Of a DNA stretch of 64,000 nucleotides, positions 13,189-27,900 are shown piece after piece. The notes beneath the pieces are model-generated. The model had not been told where the DNA came from, did no database searches, and was given only the letters and a program-made list of their open reading frames with translations. The translations under genes and the position numbers were made by a program. Origin of the DNA: Anticarsia gemmatalis (lineage: Eukaryota > Arthropoda > Insecta > Lepidoptera > Erebidae). The stretch spans positions 4,322,030 through 4,386,029 of the forward strand of contig NC_134774.1 of NCBI RefSeq assembly GCF_050436995.1. The letters run 5' to 3'. Position 1 is the first letter of the stretch. Each line of letters opens with the position of its first letter.

Positions 13189-13250
13189 ATTGATTCAATC
13201 ACAATGGACCAGGGACACACCGTCACTGTCAAGACTGTCCAGGAAATGTC
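13189..13250 (+). repeat. Degenerate core with altered interior
   Basis: The leader is tattgattcaatcac. TGGAC (13205-13209) and GTCCA (13237-13241) are kept, but the DNA between them no longer resembles the consensus. A new inner pair, GACA (13214-13217) and TGTC (13227-13230), replaces the usual TGAC/GTCA. Paralogues are near 17,090 (same features) and 22,070 (outer arm lost). The family also shares ttgttgttgtagtg upstream. Confidence 0.6.
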
Positions 13251-16200
13251 AGTCATGTCTTCTTACTACATTTTGTAAATGTTGGAAGCGTTGTAAAACT
13301 CTTAACGCCACTATTATTCACAACGGAAAACCGAAACAGTAGCAGTAGCCGGATAACACAAGCAATCTTTATTCAGAATTTGCCTCGATGGGTCTTGATT
13401 TATATAAATATCATCACAATAGACCATGACGTAATTTGTCAGGAATGTCCATAAATCCTATGATGATCATCATTTATAAAACTACAAAGATCTTATACTT
13501 TAATAGTCGTCAGGTGATCGCTCATGTCAACGTACTAGCAAGTACTTTGACGTGATACATTTTACAGCCTCGATCGACACGCATCCCTACACACATCGAT
13601 TACTATGAAATAATTTGGTTAATAAAATAATTTGGCCTTTACTTAATCAAATATCATCACAATGGACCATGACGTTATTTATCAGAAATGTCCAGAAAAC
13701 TGTGTTATATACTGCAACCGTCGAATTTCATAAATAGTTAGTAAGTAATATTAATGCAAGTTAGTGTGAGCGCTTACTCCGGGGTGACTGCCGCTGTCAC
13801 CAAAAATGACAGTCACGTGGAAGTCATCCATTGTGAATATTTCGATAAGAATTTAAACAATAATTAAACAACAATCTCTTTAAACATGTAATTAACTCAC
13901 ACTCGCAAATTAGCAGCCTTGTAGTGAAACATGTGGACTGGAGACGTTTTGAAACGCTAACAATATTCCGATATAAGGACTGAGATACCTTTCGACGAAC
14001 TACTGTCACAAACAATTGTGGTCTTTATTCAATTAAATATCATCACAGTGGACCATGACGTAATGTGTCAGAAATGTCTAGACATAATATTGATGACATG
14101 TCGAGGTGACATGTGGCGGGAGAATACATAGTAGAAGGACCGTCCGACCGCTAGATCCCAAACTGCCAATTTCACTACACTCGTTTTAAAAGGCGCAAAC
14201 CTCAATGATCATGAAGCTCATCAAATAGAAAATGGTCTTTATTCAATTAAATATCATCACAATGGACCAAGACGCAATATATCAGAAATGTCCAGAAAAA
14301 TTGTGTTGCATATTAGAACCGTGGAACTGTATAAATGGTAACTAGTATAATATTAGTGAAAGTTGGAACAAGTAAATAAGTGTTCACTCCAGGGTGACCG
14401 TCCCGTAACCTAGTGTCACCTAAAATGATAGTTATATGGAAATATCAATGATGATCTTCTCGCTAAGGACAGTACGAGATTATCAAACATCGCTTCACGT
14501 TTAAAACATAATTAACTATATGACGATCTAATGATATAGAGAGAAAATTTGAGAATGGAGTTATTCTATAACTTTGAACATGAGATAGAAAGTACGTTGT
14601 GTTTGAAACCTGGTCTTTATTCAATCAAATATTATCACAATGGACCATGGCGTAATGTGCCAGGAATGTCCAGGAAATATATGACGAAAATGCCAGCACG
14701 TCAAAGCATTATATTGAAACTGGCTTGATAAACGAAATGGGTCTTGATTTATGTAAATATCGTCACATTGGACCATGACGTAACATGTCAGAAATGTCCA
14801 GCAAATTTAGGACTCCAAACAATTTCGAAACTGATAAACCGAAATTGATTTGATAAACAAAAAGGGTCTTGCTTTGGGTAAATATCATCACAATGGACCA
14901 TGACGGAACTTGTCAGGAATATCCAGGAAACATTAAACATGTCTTCTTACTTACTAGACATGTTCAGAAGCTTTGAAAATCTTCACTAAGAGAAGACTGA
15001 TACAGATATGGCAAAAGTATGCTGATCTTCCCTTGATAAACGAAAAGGTTCCTGATTTATGTAAATATCATCACAATGGACCATGACGTAATGCGCCGGG
15101 AATGTCCAAAGACAGTATTTAAAAATGCTTTTATCTCTAACATTTCAATGATAACATTGATATTCTATTTTGATATGTGATTTAAATGAAATTTATATCA
15201 AACATGGTCTTTAGTCACTTAAATATCATCACAACAGACAATAACGTCATAAGTCAGTAATGTCCTGAAATAATATTCATAGGAGGGAACGTATCGCACA
15301 CGCTCAATAAAAACATTTAATTAATTCAAATCATATGAAAAATTACAATTTCGTCACTTGATAAACAGAATAGGTCTTGATTTATATAAATATCATCACA
15401 TTGGACCATGGCGTAATGTGTCAGTAACGTCCAGAAAAACTAAATTATGCATCAGACTACGACGGAATGTCTCGTCAGAATTATCCAGATTGTAATAACT
15501 TTCAACTCCAACGAACTTCCATATATTGATACTACATGTAAGGACGTAAAATATACGGATATGAAAAAACCTCTGAAGAACAACTCACTTGGTGGTTACC
15601 CAATCATTTAAACTTTGGTCTTTATTCAATTAAATATCATCACAATGGACCATGACGTAATGTGTCAGAAATGTCCAGAAAAGCTATAATGTTAAGTATG
15701 ACAGTGATGTGTATAAATCATCAAGAATCATAACAACAAGACACACACTTACACAAAAAGACGAAAGTGAAATTGTGCTGATTGTTTATTATGTTCAAGC
15801 ATTATCATACTCGTACCTATTAATATAACATTCCAAGTTGGAGAATACAATAGTAATCCGACAAACTATTACTGTCCAAATATATGTAGCTTGTTCTTTA
15901 TTCCATGGGTCTTGATTTACGTAAATATCATCACGATAGACCATGACGTAATGTGTCAGGAATGCCCAGGAAACTGCATGTGTTGTATATTAACCATGGG
16001 AACGCTTGTCCCTCCATGGGAACAATCAATTACACTATAATGGTCATCACAGTTACCAATCCGGGATGAACATGTGCTTCAAGAACTCAACGAGAATGGT
16101 ATTTATTCAATCAAATATCATCACAATGGACGATGACGTAATATGTCTGTTATGTCCAGAGAACGTATTGTAATAATTAGTAAAATGTCCAATATCTTAT

Positions 16201-17412
16201 ACTTCTGAAAGTCGGTAGTCCCAGTACTCGCTACTTGCAACCTATGCTTCTTTTTTAATTAAACGAATATAACCTAACCCCTCCCTTATTACGAAAGGTC
16301 ACCCATGCCCAACCGTGAAACATTAATGGGTTGAATTTATTTTAATTCAATATAATATAGTCTTTATTCAATCAAATATCATCACAATGAACCATGACGT
16401 AATTTGTCAGAAATGTCCAGGAAACCTATGATGACGATGACAATCGCTGACGGCAACCTACTGGCAGACAATTATGTTTCTTCAGCGTCCTTAAAACTTT
16501 TAAAAAGACCTGTGTGAGACCTATGTGGCTACATACAGCCCTTGCGTGACCGTATTTTCAACGTTGGACGCATGCAATTCCAGAATCTTTCGAAATTGAC
16601 CTTTGTTGCGTAAATTTATTTGGTCTTTATTTAATCAAATATCATCACAATGGACTACGACGTAATTTGTCAGAAATGTCCAGAAAAATGAATAGCATAT
16701 GTAGTAAGTTAGTTAATAATAGTAAAAGTTAGATTGAGAGTTTACTGCAGGTGACTGCGGACCCTGATGTGACCAGAAACGATCATTATGTAGAAATATC
16801 AACTTTGAAGACTACTGAATCAGAATGAAAATAACAACTGTAACGCAACTCCAAGAATTAAAATACTGTTCAGAGAAACTGGTCTTATTTTGATCAAATA
16901 TCATCATAATGAACCATGACGTAATTTGTCAGAAATGTCCAGAAAAACTGTGGTATATATCATAACAGCAGAAACGCATAAATAAGTTAATATAAGTACA
17001 AGTTAGAGTGAGTGCTAACTGCAGTTGTTGTTGTAGTGACAAGTGGAGTCCATTCAAACTTCAGTTTCACCAAGCATCTCTGAACAACTGGTATTGATTC
17101 AATCACAATGGACCAGGGACACACCGTCACTGTCAAAACTGTCCAGGAAATGTCAGACATGTCTTCTGACTACATTTTGTAATTGTTGGAAGCGTTAAAA
17201 AACTCATAACGTTGAAAAGAAGTAGCCGCAGGAACGATTAAACAATCTTTATTTTGAATTTGCCTTGATAAACGAAATGGGTGTTGATTTATGTAAATAT
17301 CATCGCAGTGGACCATGACGTAATTTGTCAGAAATATCCAGAAAACTGTGTTGTACACGTAGTGATACATAATAAAAACGTATTAACAACTATTCAATAT
17401 GCTTCACAGATT

Positions 17413-18018
17413 TCAATAAATCTGAACAATCAGTAATATAACATTCAACAATTATCTGTGCTTTTTATTACACTAAACTAATATTGATTAAATACATTGA
17501 TATCATAGTCTTTATTCAATTAAATATCATCACAATGGACCATGACGTAATATGTCAGAAATATCCAGAAATGCTTTAATGTTCAGTGTGACAGTGATGT
17601 GTATAAATCGTCATTTCGATAACAACAAAACACAAACACACATAAGGATACATTCTCCTATATTACATGTATATGAGTACATAAATATTGAAAAAAAAAA
17701 CGTACCAATCATGACGTTTTAGTCAGAAATATTCAATTAACTGTAATTCACATTAAACTATCGCTTGACATAAAGCAGGACGCAAGAACGCATCGCGAAC
17801 TAAACTAGGTTTCTTTAATACAATGGTCTTCATTTAATCAATTATCATCACAATGGACCATGACGTAATTTGTCAGAATAGTCCAGAAAAACTATAGTAT
17901 GACAGTGATGTGTATAAATGATCAAAAATCCACATTAAATAGGAAAAAAACACTCAATTAATTAGCACATATGGACCTAAAACCGGAGATTTCATTTATT
18001 TTGCTTTAAATAAGAGGT
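17413..18018 (+). repeat. Segmental duplicate of 8965-9570
   Basis: Partner of 8965-9570. The left boundary falls inside a spacer (caataaatctga) and the right boundary at a core leader. More diverged relatives of the same spacer occur near 43.97 and 59.31 kb. Confidence 0.8.
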
Positions 18019-18373
18019 TGGTCTTTATTCAATCAAATATCATCACAATGGACCATGACGTAATTTGTCAGAAATGTCCAGAAAGTGTCAGACATGTCAT
18101 ATCACTATAGTTCTATAATTAACTTAGATAATTACCTATCATATCACTCACGTACGTTCAAACACCCTGAAAACTGCATTAAAAAAATAGAATACCAGCA
18201 AGCATTATATTGAACTTGCCTTGATAAACGAAATGGGTCTTGATTTATGTAAATATCATCACAATGGACCATGACGTAATTTGTCAGAAATGTCCAGAAA
18301 ATCTACGTTGTACAAAAAACATTTAACATACAAAATTCACATTCAAAAGAAGAGGACATTAGTTTGTTCTTAT

Positions 18374-18520
18374 CTTTCTTCACAGTAACGTGCAACGCAG
18401 ACGACAGACTATCCTTGACGCACTTTTTAGTCTGTGAAAATAGAACTTATGCAATTATATGTAGTAATGCGCCGGACTTTTTGTGCGTTGTGTGCGTTAC
18501 TGCATATAATGGCATAAGTT
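18374..18520 (+). mobile_element. Truncated hairpin MITE-like element
   Basis: This matches the left arm and centre of the palindromic element at 54250-54459. The right arm is missing: after gcataagtt the sequence becomes another spacer's 3' part (ttccgacatagaattagagg, as near 54,680). This is a chimeric spacer produced by a junction inside a spacer. The short open frame across it is not conserved. Confidence 0.6.
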
Positions 18521-21500
18521 ATATTTTCCGACATAGAATTAGAGGCCGAACAAGTATTAAATTGAACTTGCCTCGATAAACTACATGGGTCTTAATTTAG
18601 GTAAATATCATTACAATGGACCATGACGTAATTTATCAGAAATGCCCAGAAAATATGAGACATGTCTTCTTACTACATTTTTTTAATGCAGTTAGATTTT
18701 GACTTATTTTAATTCGGAAACTTTAAAAACTATTAAAATCCCCATTATTCAGCACGGCATTCAAATGAATATGCCAGTTAATGTTATTCTAAACTTGTCT
18801 TAATAAACGAAATGGGTCTTGATTCAGGTAAATATCATCACAATGAATCATGACGTAATGTGTCGGGAATGTTCAGAAAATCATTTGTATTCTTCGATAG
18901 CGAGTTATAGATTATTGTCTGTCTACACTAGCACATTTATTAATATTTTAATTTAATTAATAACTGAGATATTTCGTATAAAAGACAACATCTATTTTCA
19001 ATAACAAAATTGCAAGTGAAGCTTAATCAAAGCCGAGCCTCCAACGCCGCAATGAACAACTGTCAGTAGGATTCTGGTCTTTATTCAATCAAATATCATC
19101 ACAATGGACCATAACGTTATGTGTCAGAAATGTCCAGAAAAACTATTGTGAAAATTACGAAAAACATGTCAAAGATGTTTAGGTTAGATACTTTCAAAAG
19201 TGAGAAGATGTTCAGTTATGGCAGAAACTTCTCCACCTTTTTATATTAAATGAATTTGGTTTTATTCAATCAAATATCATCACAATTTATTCTCCACAGA
19301 AATCTGATATGGGGATTCAAGGGAGGCCGTCATTACCGAAATTGATTTGATGAACGAAATGGGTCTTGATTTAGCTAAATATCATCACAATGGACCATGA
19401 TATAATGTATCAGAAATGTCCAGAATTTTGAAAATGTTTATTTTATTAAAAAGGACCACATTCCAGATAATCTATGTATTAAAGTCCGAAGAAATTAAAC
19501 ATGATACAGCAATAGCCATTTATCTCTTTTCAAAATGGCATCATTGCTCAGAGCAACTGGTCTTTATTCAATCAAATATCATCACAATGGACCATGACGT
19601 AACAAGTCAGAAATGTCCAGATAACGGTAAAAAGTGTTTAAATAACGTTTTGTCTCCGACAAGAGGAATCTGACGGAAGTATCATTATCTAATAGATGAC
19701 AATCATTACTTAATCTGGTAGCTTCAGTTATATTTAGTCATTTTATAACATGGTCTTTATTCAATCAAATATCATCACAATGCACCATGACGTAACGTGT
19801 CAGAAATGACCAGAAAAACTATAGTATGACAGTGACGTGTATCAATTTATCAAAAAGTCACGTAAAGAAAAACACTTATTTACACTCAATTAATAGTTAC
19901 ACATGGACATTAAGCCGGAGAATTTTTTTTTAGTTTGCTTTAGATAAGAGGTTGGTCATTATTCAATCAAATATCATCACAATGGACCATGACGTAATGT
20001 GTCAGGAATGCCCAGTAAATCTATCTATGGAAACCTATTGATATAGATATTTTTGTCTATATTTCTTTGCTTAAACTATAATATAGACTTTATCAGAATT
20101 GTCTATATTGAAATCATATTTTAACTGAAGCTACCATTGCAGTGTATGAATCCCTTCACATAAAAATCATGTTAGCCTTTATAATTAATCACATATATGT
20201 ATGGGCAATAGAAACAGATCAAATATTCTGAATACTGAACTTGATGAGGGAAACGGGTCTTAATTTAGGTAAATATCATCACAATGGACCATGACGTAAT
20301 TTGTCAGAAATGTCCAGAAAAACTTTATTGTTAATTGAGACGGTAAAATGTATTAATTGACCCGAAACATTTTCTACGGTTGACAGTATTCTGAAGTAGA
20401 AGCTCAACTTTGTGAGAATGGAGTTGTACTACGGTCCCTGGGAGGAAAATAATGTGGAATATGAACGAATTTGGTCTTTATTCAATCAAATATCATCACA
20501 ATGGACCATGACGTAACGTGTCAGAAATGTCCAGAAAGTTAATGTCCGCAATATTACAATCGTCACAAATAATGACAAGAGAGCACACGACGATTCAACG
20601 TATAAGCTTGAAACTAACCACGTTATTGTGATTAGACATTATTAATTCGACCATGCTTTTTCATGGGACTTGTATTCATTGAGTCAAATGAGCAAACATT
20701 TACAGAGATAAAATAACCATTATACTCAACAGGATAAATGAAATGGGTCTTGATTTATGTAAATATCATCACAATGGACCATGACGTAATGTGTCGGGCA
20801 TGTTCAGATAAATGTACGATAATGCAGTACATGAGGTACATTTTAATACTAACACGTTAAAGTCAGTATAGAATAAATATTTAACTAGCAGTAAAATAAG
20901 CATTTTGCATAAAAAGTCCCTAAAGTCTCATTAAAATACATCAATGTGATGCTGACAAAGGTAAACACGTTACAAAACCCCGTTATAGAAGTAATAGTTC
21001 GCTTAAAAAATCTGGTCTTTATTCAGTTAAATATCATCATATTGAACCATGACGTAATGTGTCGGGAATGCTCAGAAACATATAATAAGTACGAGACTGA
21101 AATGAATAAATTATGAAAACTTTTGAGTACTCCTATCAAGACAATTTTCAATAAATCTCAAATATGAATTAGGTCTTTATTCAATCAAATATCATCGCAA
21201 TGAACCATGATATAATGTATCAGAAATGTCCAGAAAAAATGTGGCACTCATTTGAATACACTTTTAAACAGTTTGAAAGAGGATAATGAGCTTTCGGTCA
21301 AGAAATAGAGCCAAGTCAAGTCTTGATGTAAACATGCCCCAGAACGAGTGGTCTTTATTTAATCAAACATCATCACAATGGACCATGACGTAATGTGTCA
21401 GAAATGTCCAGAAAATCTATCGATGGGAACTGCTATTAATACAGATATATTTGTCAGTGTTAATACATATATTTTATTTGTTGGACAATCAATCAATCAA

Positions 21501-23034
21501 TCAGAAATTGTCACATTTAAATAATATTTTAACAGACACTATCATTGAAGTGTTCGAATCCTCCGACATAATGTGAGACGCAGAAATCTTGTTAGCTTTT
21601 ATAATTTTCCACACGCAGGTATTAGCAATACAAGCAGGTCAAATAATCTGAATACTGAACTTGATGAGGGAAACGGGTCTTGATTTAGGTAAATATCATC
21701 ACAATGGACCATGACGTAATGTGTCAGAAATGTCCAGAAAATCTGTAATACTTCCTTAAATGGTAATACACCTTTATATCACCATAGAATAATAACAATA
21801 GGATGAACAAATCCCGCAACAATTTACCGTCATATCAACAGTCTCCGGGTGAAGTACTCTACAAGAAGAACATTACTAGCGATTTAATTTGGTCTTTATT
21901 CAATCAAATATCATCTCAATGGACCATGACGTAATATATCAGAAATGCCTCAGATAAACTGTGTTATACATTATGACAGCAAAAACGTATAAATAAGTAA
22001 TTATTATAAGTGACGTCATGTGGAGTCCATTCAAACTTCCGTGTCACTAAGCGTCTCTGAACAACTGGTATTGATTCAACACAATGGACCAGGAACGCAC
22101 TGTAATTGTCAATAACACGCGTTAAGACGCTTTCAAGACAGCCACTATACAACTGAAAATGCGAAAGGGGACGCTTTGTTGGTATTGAACTTGCCTTGAT
22201 AAACGAAATAGGTCTTGATTTATGTAAATATAATCACAATGGACCATGACGTAATTTGTCAGAAATGCCCAGAAAATCCGTAATTTGCTGTGAATGCACG
22301 AAGTGGATTATAATCAAAAACATAATACGACTTATTTAGATCATACAAGTTATTGAATGAAATTATTTACGTAAATATTATTCTAATGGGCCTAAGCTGG
22401 ATAATTAAAATAGATGAATCTAATTGTAAGTGATTTAAGTCTTTATTCAATGAAATATCATCACAATGGACCATGACGTAATATGTCAGGAATGTCCAGA
22501 AAATTTCCATATTATTTAGAAGCAAGCCTAAGCATAATATATATATTTATATTCCGAAATCGTTTAATATTATAAGCAAGTGCTCTATGGATGCTGCGTA
22601 ACAACCTCGCCGGCAAATAACTAATGATTTGTGTAATTTGGTCTTTACTTAATTAAATAACATCACAATGGACCATGACTTAATGTGCCAGGAATGACCA
22701 GAAAGTTTCAGAGATGGCCAAAGTAACCATTATATTGAACTGAATAAACGAAGTGGGTCTCGATTTAGGTAAATATCATCACAATGGACCATGACGTAAT
22801 TTGTCAGTAATGTCCAGTAAGCCCTAAGTATGTGTGAAAGAGATATTATCGCCCACGCATCTGAGCGTTACCCTAATTATCGACGGATACCCGAAAAATA
22901 ATGTAACGACTCAACAATGATCTCTGAAAACTGGTCTTTATTTAATCAAATATCATCACAATGGACCATGACGTAATGTGTCAGAAATGTCAAGAAAATA
23001 TGAGACATGTCTTCTTACTACATTTTATTAATGC

Positions 23035-23192
23035 GTAATAAACTGTACTCACGAGGCCCAAGATACAAGCATACGCTTAGTTTGGGCCTCACTAGTATTC
23101 AAGGATCTGAATTTATGTTAACTAGGCTTAAGATAAACAAACTTGTAAAAACCTCTGTGATGGGTAATTAAAGATTTTTTTTTTTTTTTTTT
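23035..23192 (+). mobile_element. 158 bp insertion with T-rich end, lepidopteran dispersed repeat
   Basis: Paralogous spacers near 18.68, 43.48 and 58.84 kb read ttaatgcagttag without interruption. Here 158 bp separate ttaatgc from agttag. The insert contains gaggcccaagata and tttgggcctc, which can pair, and ends in a run of Ts. The gcccaagatacaagcatacg stretch resembles a retroposon piece I know from lepidopteran genomes, though I cannot name the family. No target-site duplication is visible. Confidence 0.55.
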
Positions 23193-24136
23193 AGTTAGAT
23201 TTTGACATATTTTAATTCGGAAACGTTAAAAACTCTTAAAATCCCCATTATTCAGCACGGCATTGAAATGAATAAGCCAGTTAAGATGTTATTCTAAACT
23301 TGTCTTAATAAACAAAATGGGTCTTGATTTAGGTAAATATCATCACAATGGACCATAACGTAATGTATCAGAAATGTCCAGAAAATTTGAGTCATGTCTT
23401 CGCACTCATCAGAAATGTTGAAACATTTAACCTGCACGGAAATATATATCCAAGTTGACTTTATAAACAAAACGGGTCTTGATTTAGGTAAATATCATCA
23501 CAATGGACCATGACGTTATGTGCCAGAAATGTCCAGAAAAAAACTGTGTATATACAGCTTAAACGCGGAGATAATGTTTGAAAGATATCCAGAAAATGTA
23601 CTGACTGGCATTGAGAGCGAAGTGAAGTACGAACCTCTGCGAGATTCACGATAGATTTATTAACAGAAACATATTTATGAGGTGAGTTGAGCTTCTGGGA
23701 AATTATGTGGGTGAAATGAGAATGGAAAAACGTAGTACAATAAATATCTGGTCTTTATTCAATCAAATATCATCACATTGAACCATGACGTAAGCAGCCG
23801 GAAATATCCAGAAAATCTCCATTATACATGAAGTCTAAATTTAGGACTCATCTTCCTGTTTAGAAAAGAAACTGACCGCAAAAGAGAGGGGGGAGCAGGA
23901 CCGGCTTCTTGACAAGACGCTGGAGACAGCTGATCCACCTCGACTCATAAATATGGACAGTACAGTCTCTCCCGCATTCTTTATTATTGTGTAAATGAAG
24001 CCTCAACCAAATTAATGAAAGATATCACAAGCTCCAAGTTAGCTTCATGCACAATCAGGATCGTACCAGACAAATAGCGTCAGATAGGTAGATGCCATAT
24101 GTAAATCTAATGATGTCAATTAAATTTTTTACAAAC

Positions 24137-24960
24137 ATGGTCTTTACTCAATCAAATATCATCACAATGGACCATGACGTAATTTATCAGAAATGTCCAG
24201 AAAATCCCAAAATATTATTAATTTCCGTCGATGAGTGTGAACGTATCGTCCACGCTGCTTTACAAACATTTTACAAAGTTCATCTTACACGCGAAATGAG
24301 ATAAATGAAATGGTTCTTGATTTACGTAAATAACATCACAAAGGACCATGACGTAATATGTCAGGAATATCCGTTATTTTTATTTTTTTAAACACCTACT
24401 TCTTTCAATCTCTGCATCACCCTAAGGTAGACTGGTAGATAATGCTTTTGGCATTAAGTCCGCCTATATACACATGTATATGAAGTTTAAAATAAATAAA
24501 TATCCAGAAATAATTGCGATTATTACTACGCAGGCAAAAAAAAACACAATTTTAAACGCGTCAAATCGGATCTGTTGAGTAATACGTATTCAGTGCGATA
24601 TCAGAGTATGACAAATAACAACAGTAGATGTACTTAGTATGTTACCTTTAATCATCAATCTTAGTTGTTTTATATTTAATAATGGAGGACCTATAACTAG
24701 CGACGTAAGCATCTATATAGTTCACAATCACAATGATGAACAATCTGGTCTTTATTCAAATAAATATCATCACAATGGACCATGACATAATTTGTCAGAA
24801 ATGTCCAGTAAATCCTGAGTGTGTGGAAGAGAAATTATCGCCCACGTTACTGAGCATTAATTTTACAGAACACTTCACTATCGTCAAGGCAGTAATGTTA
24901 CGACTCAACAATGACTTGTGAAAAACTGGTCTTTATTCAATTAAATATCATCACAATGGA
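24137..24960 (+). repeat. Segmental duplicate of 33674-34494
   Basis: Four successive cores (24137, 24310, 24748, 24927), their spacers and the RTE-like insertion match 33674, 33849, 34281 and 34463, with small indels and scattered substitutions. Homology ends in the core after 24927, where the spacers diverge. Confidence 0.8.
24373..24498 (+). mobile_element. RTE-like LINE 3' end inserted in a core
   Basis: 126 bp interrupts a core between aatatcc and agaaat. A 7 bp target-site duplication AATATCC lies at 24366-24372 and 24499-24505. The body (ctaaggtagactggtagata, then ggcattaagtccgcc) resembles the short 3' tail of lepidopteran RTE-type LINEs, whose non-coding end carries a similar ggt-ctgg-aga and aag-ccgcc pattern. 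It ends aaataaat. No coding part is present. Confidence 0.65.
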
Positions 24961-27900
24961 CCATGACGCAATAAGTCGGAAATGTCCAGAAAACTGTGTT
25001 GTATATTACAACAGAAACGACAGTCACCTGCAAAAACCGTTTGTGACCTTTATGTTAAAAGTTCTATGATATTATTTAACACCACCCTATTTAAACATCA
25101 AATCCTAGAGGTTTATTTCTGCAACGAGAGAAATTATACTGAACTTGACTACATAATCGAAATGGGTCTTGATTTAGGTAAATATCATCACAATGAACCA
25201 TGACGTAATGTGTCAGAAATGTCCAGAAAACTTGTATACCACGTAACAAAAATAAGGATACTTACACTTTGAAGTCAGTTTGAAACAGAATAATAAAAAT
25301 AAGTCAAATTAACTATATTTTATAATGTCGTTCCGATTCGCAAAAGCTTTAGATATAATGAAATGTTCATTTTGCTTTAGAAAAGAGGTGTCTTTATTCA
25401 ATCAAATATCATCACAATGGACCATGACGTAATATGTCAGTAATGTCCACTTATTATTTTTAATACTTGACAAGTCTTATAATTAATATGGAATGTTTAC
25501 TCTGTGTATTTGTTATAACAAGTCAAACCACGGCTATACGTTATTACACAGAAATATACGGATACATATTCCCTATTTACGCTCACGTTACAATACTAAC
25601 GTTCTCCCACATTATTAATGCTCCTGTTGTATTACCTCCTCGTATATACAGTGCTGAACTTGTAATTCATATATAAGTGGGTCTTGATTTATGTAAATAT
25701 CATCACAATGGACCATGACGTAATTTGTCAGAAATATCCAGAAAACTATGTTGTATATAATTTATGTTTTTCCTACTAAGGCAGTAGTTATATACCTGTA
25801 TAAATGTTCCGCACTACAAAATAGTACTCTACCAAGTCCAAGCTCGAGTCTCATCGCATGAATTGGTCTTGAACAGTTGCCGGTTTAATATGATTAATCG
25901 GAAACCAAACAAATTATAAAGTGAATCTAAGTTCGGAATCGGAATCTAAGTTCGTAAAAACTGGTCTTTATTTAATCAGATATCATCACAATGGACCATG
26001 ACGTAATATATCAGAAATGTCCAAAAAATCTGTCGATGGAAACCTATTGATATAAATATTTTCGTCTATATTTCTTTGCTTAAACTATAATATAAACTTT
26101 ATCAGAAATGTCTTTATTGAAATCATATTTTAACTGACGCTACCATTGCAGTGTATGAATCCCTTACATAAAAATCATGTTAGTCTTTATAATTTATCAC
26201 ACGTATGTATGAGCAACAGAAACAAATCAAATATTCTGAATACTGAACTTGATGAGGGAAACGGGTCTTGATTTAGGTAAATATCATCACAATAGACCAT
26301 GACGTAATTTGTCAGGAATGTCCAGAAAAACTATAGTATGACAGTGACGTGTATAAATGATCAAAAATCCACCTTAAATAGGATAAAAACAATCAATTAA
26401 TTGCACATATGGACCTAAAACCAGAGATTTTATTTATTTTGCTTTAAATAAGAGGTTGGTCTTTATTCAATCAAATATCATCACAATGGACCATGACGTA
26501 ATTTGTCAGTAATATCCAGAAAATGTTCTGCAACGTTGAGAAACTCTTAAAACTTTGATTTATCAGTAAAACAGAGACGAGACCTGAGGTCACAGGACGT
26601 GATACATCGGGACTTGCCTTCATAAACGAATAAGGTTTTGATTTAGGTAAATATCATCACAATGGACCACGACGTAATGTGTCAGATATGTCCAGAAAAT
26701 CGGTACTACATTATGGTCGTCAAATATTAATATTTATAAATATTCAACTACACTAACAGCCGAAGCTGTTACATAAATGTACATTGCTAACAGTTGCCGG
26801 ACCAGCTGTTATAGAACAAAGTTATAGTCATTAAAAGTAAACGAATTTGGTCTTTATTTAATGAAATATCATCACAATGGACCATGATATAAAGTATCAG
26901 AAATGTCCAGAATTTTTAAAATGTTAATTTATTAAAAAGAACAACATTCCAGATAATCTATGTATTAAAGTCCGAAGCAGTAAATCGCGGCCATATAATA
27001 ACCCTTTATTTATTTCCCAAATGGCATCATTGCTCAGAGCAACTGGTCTTTATTCAATCAAATATCATTACGCTGAACCATGACGTAATGTGTCAGGAAT
27101 ATCCAGAAAATGTAAATGAATACTAATTTATGTATATTTTTTTTAAATGTAATGTTCGTAAACGTTAAGAAACTCTTACAACGGAGACTGAACTAGAAAT
27201 GAACCGATATTCAGAATTTTGAACCTTGTTAAACGAAACGGGTCTTGATTTATGTAAATATCAACACAATGGACCATGACGTAATGTGTCAGAAATGCCC
27301 AGGAATGCTATAATGTTAAGTATGACAGTGACGTGAATGAACTATCAAAAATCCAAATTAAAAAAATAAAAAAGCGTTCCCAACGGAAATGGGGCCGGCA
27401 GACAATTTTTTTTTATTTTGCTTTAGATACGAGGTTGGTCCTTATTTAATCAAATATCATCACAATGGACCATGACGCAATAAGTCAGAAATGTCCAGAA
27501 AACTGTGTTGTATATGACAACAGAAACGACAGTCACCTGCAAAAACCGTTTGTGACCTTCTTGTTAAACGTTCTACGATATTATTTAACACCACCCTATT
27601 TAAAACATCAAATCCGAGAGGTTTATTTCTGCAGAGGGAAACATTATTCTGAACTTGACGACATAATTAAAATAGCCCTTGATTTATGTAAATATCATCA
27701 CAATGGACCATGACGTAAATTGTCAGAAATGTCCAGAAAATCATTAGTCTATTATGTACGTAAATGTAGTTCGTACAAGTACAAGAGCAGTTATTTAAAA
27801 TAGTTCACGAATGTAACGCTTCAAACTAGAAAATATAATATGTAGTCCAGCTCTAGTCCCATCGCGTGAAATGGCTCTCGACAAAATAAAAAGTATCAAA

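Larger units (their letters stand above)
13101..23034 (+). repeat. Core-spacer array, block 3
   Basis: Cores near 13189 (degenerate), 13390A, 13634B, 14020B, 14233B, 14611B, 14740A, 14865A, 15047A, 15206B, 15371A, 15618B, 15907A, 16098B, 16356B, 16621B, 16880B, 17090 (degenerate), 17279A, 17506B, 17826B, 18020B, 18236A, 18586A, 18820A, 19075B, 19256B (cut), 19362A, 19559B, 19752B, 19952B, 20254A, 20473B, 20744A, 21014B, 21170B, 21349B, 21677A, 21890B, 22210A, 22438B, 22640B, 22756A and 22932B. All are on the + strand. No host gene is supported. Confidence 0.9.
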
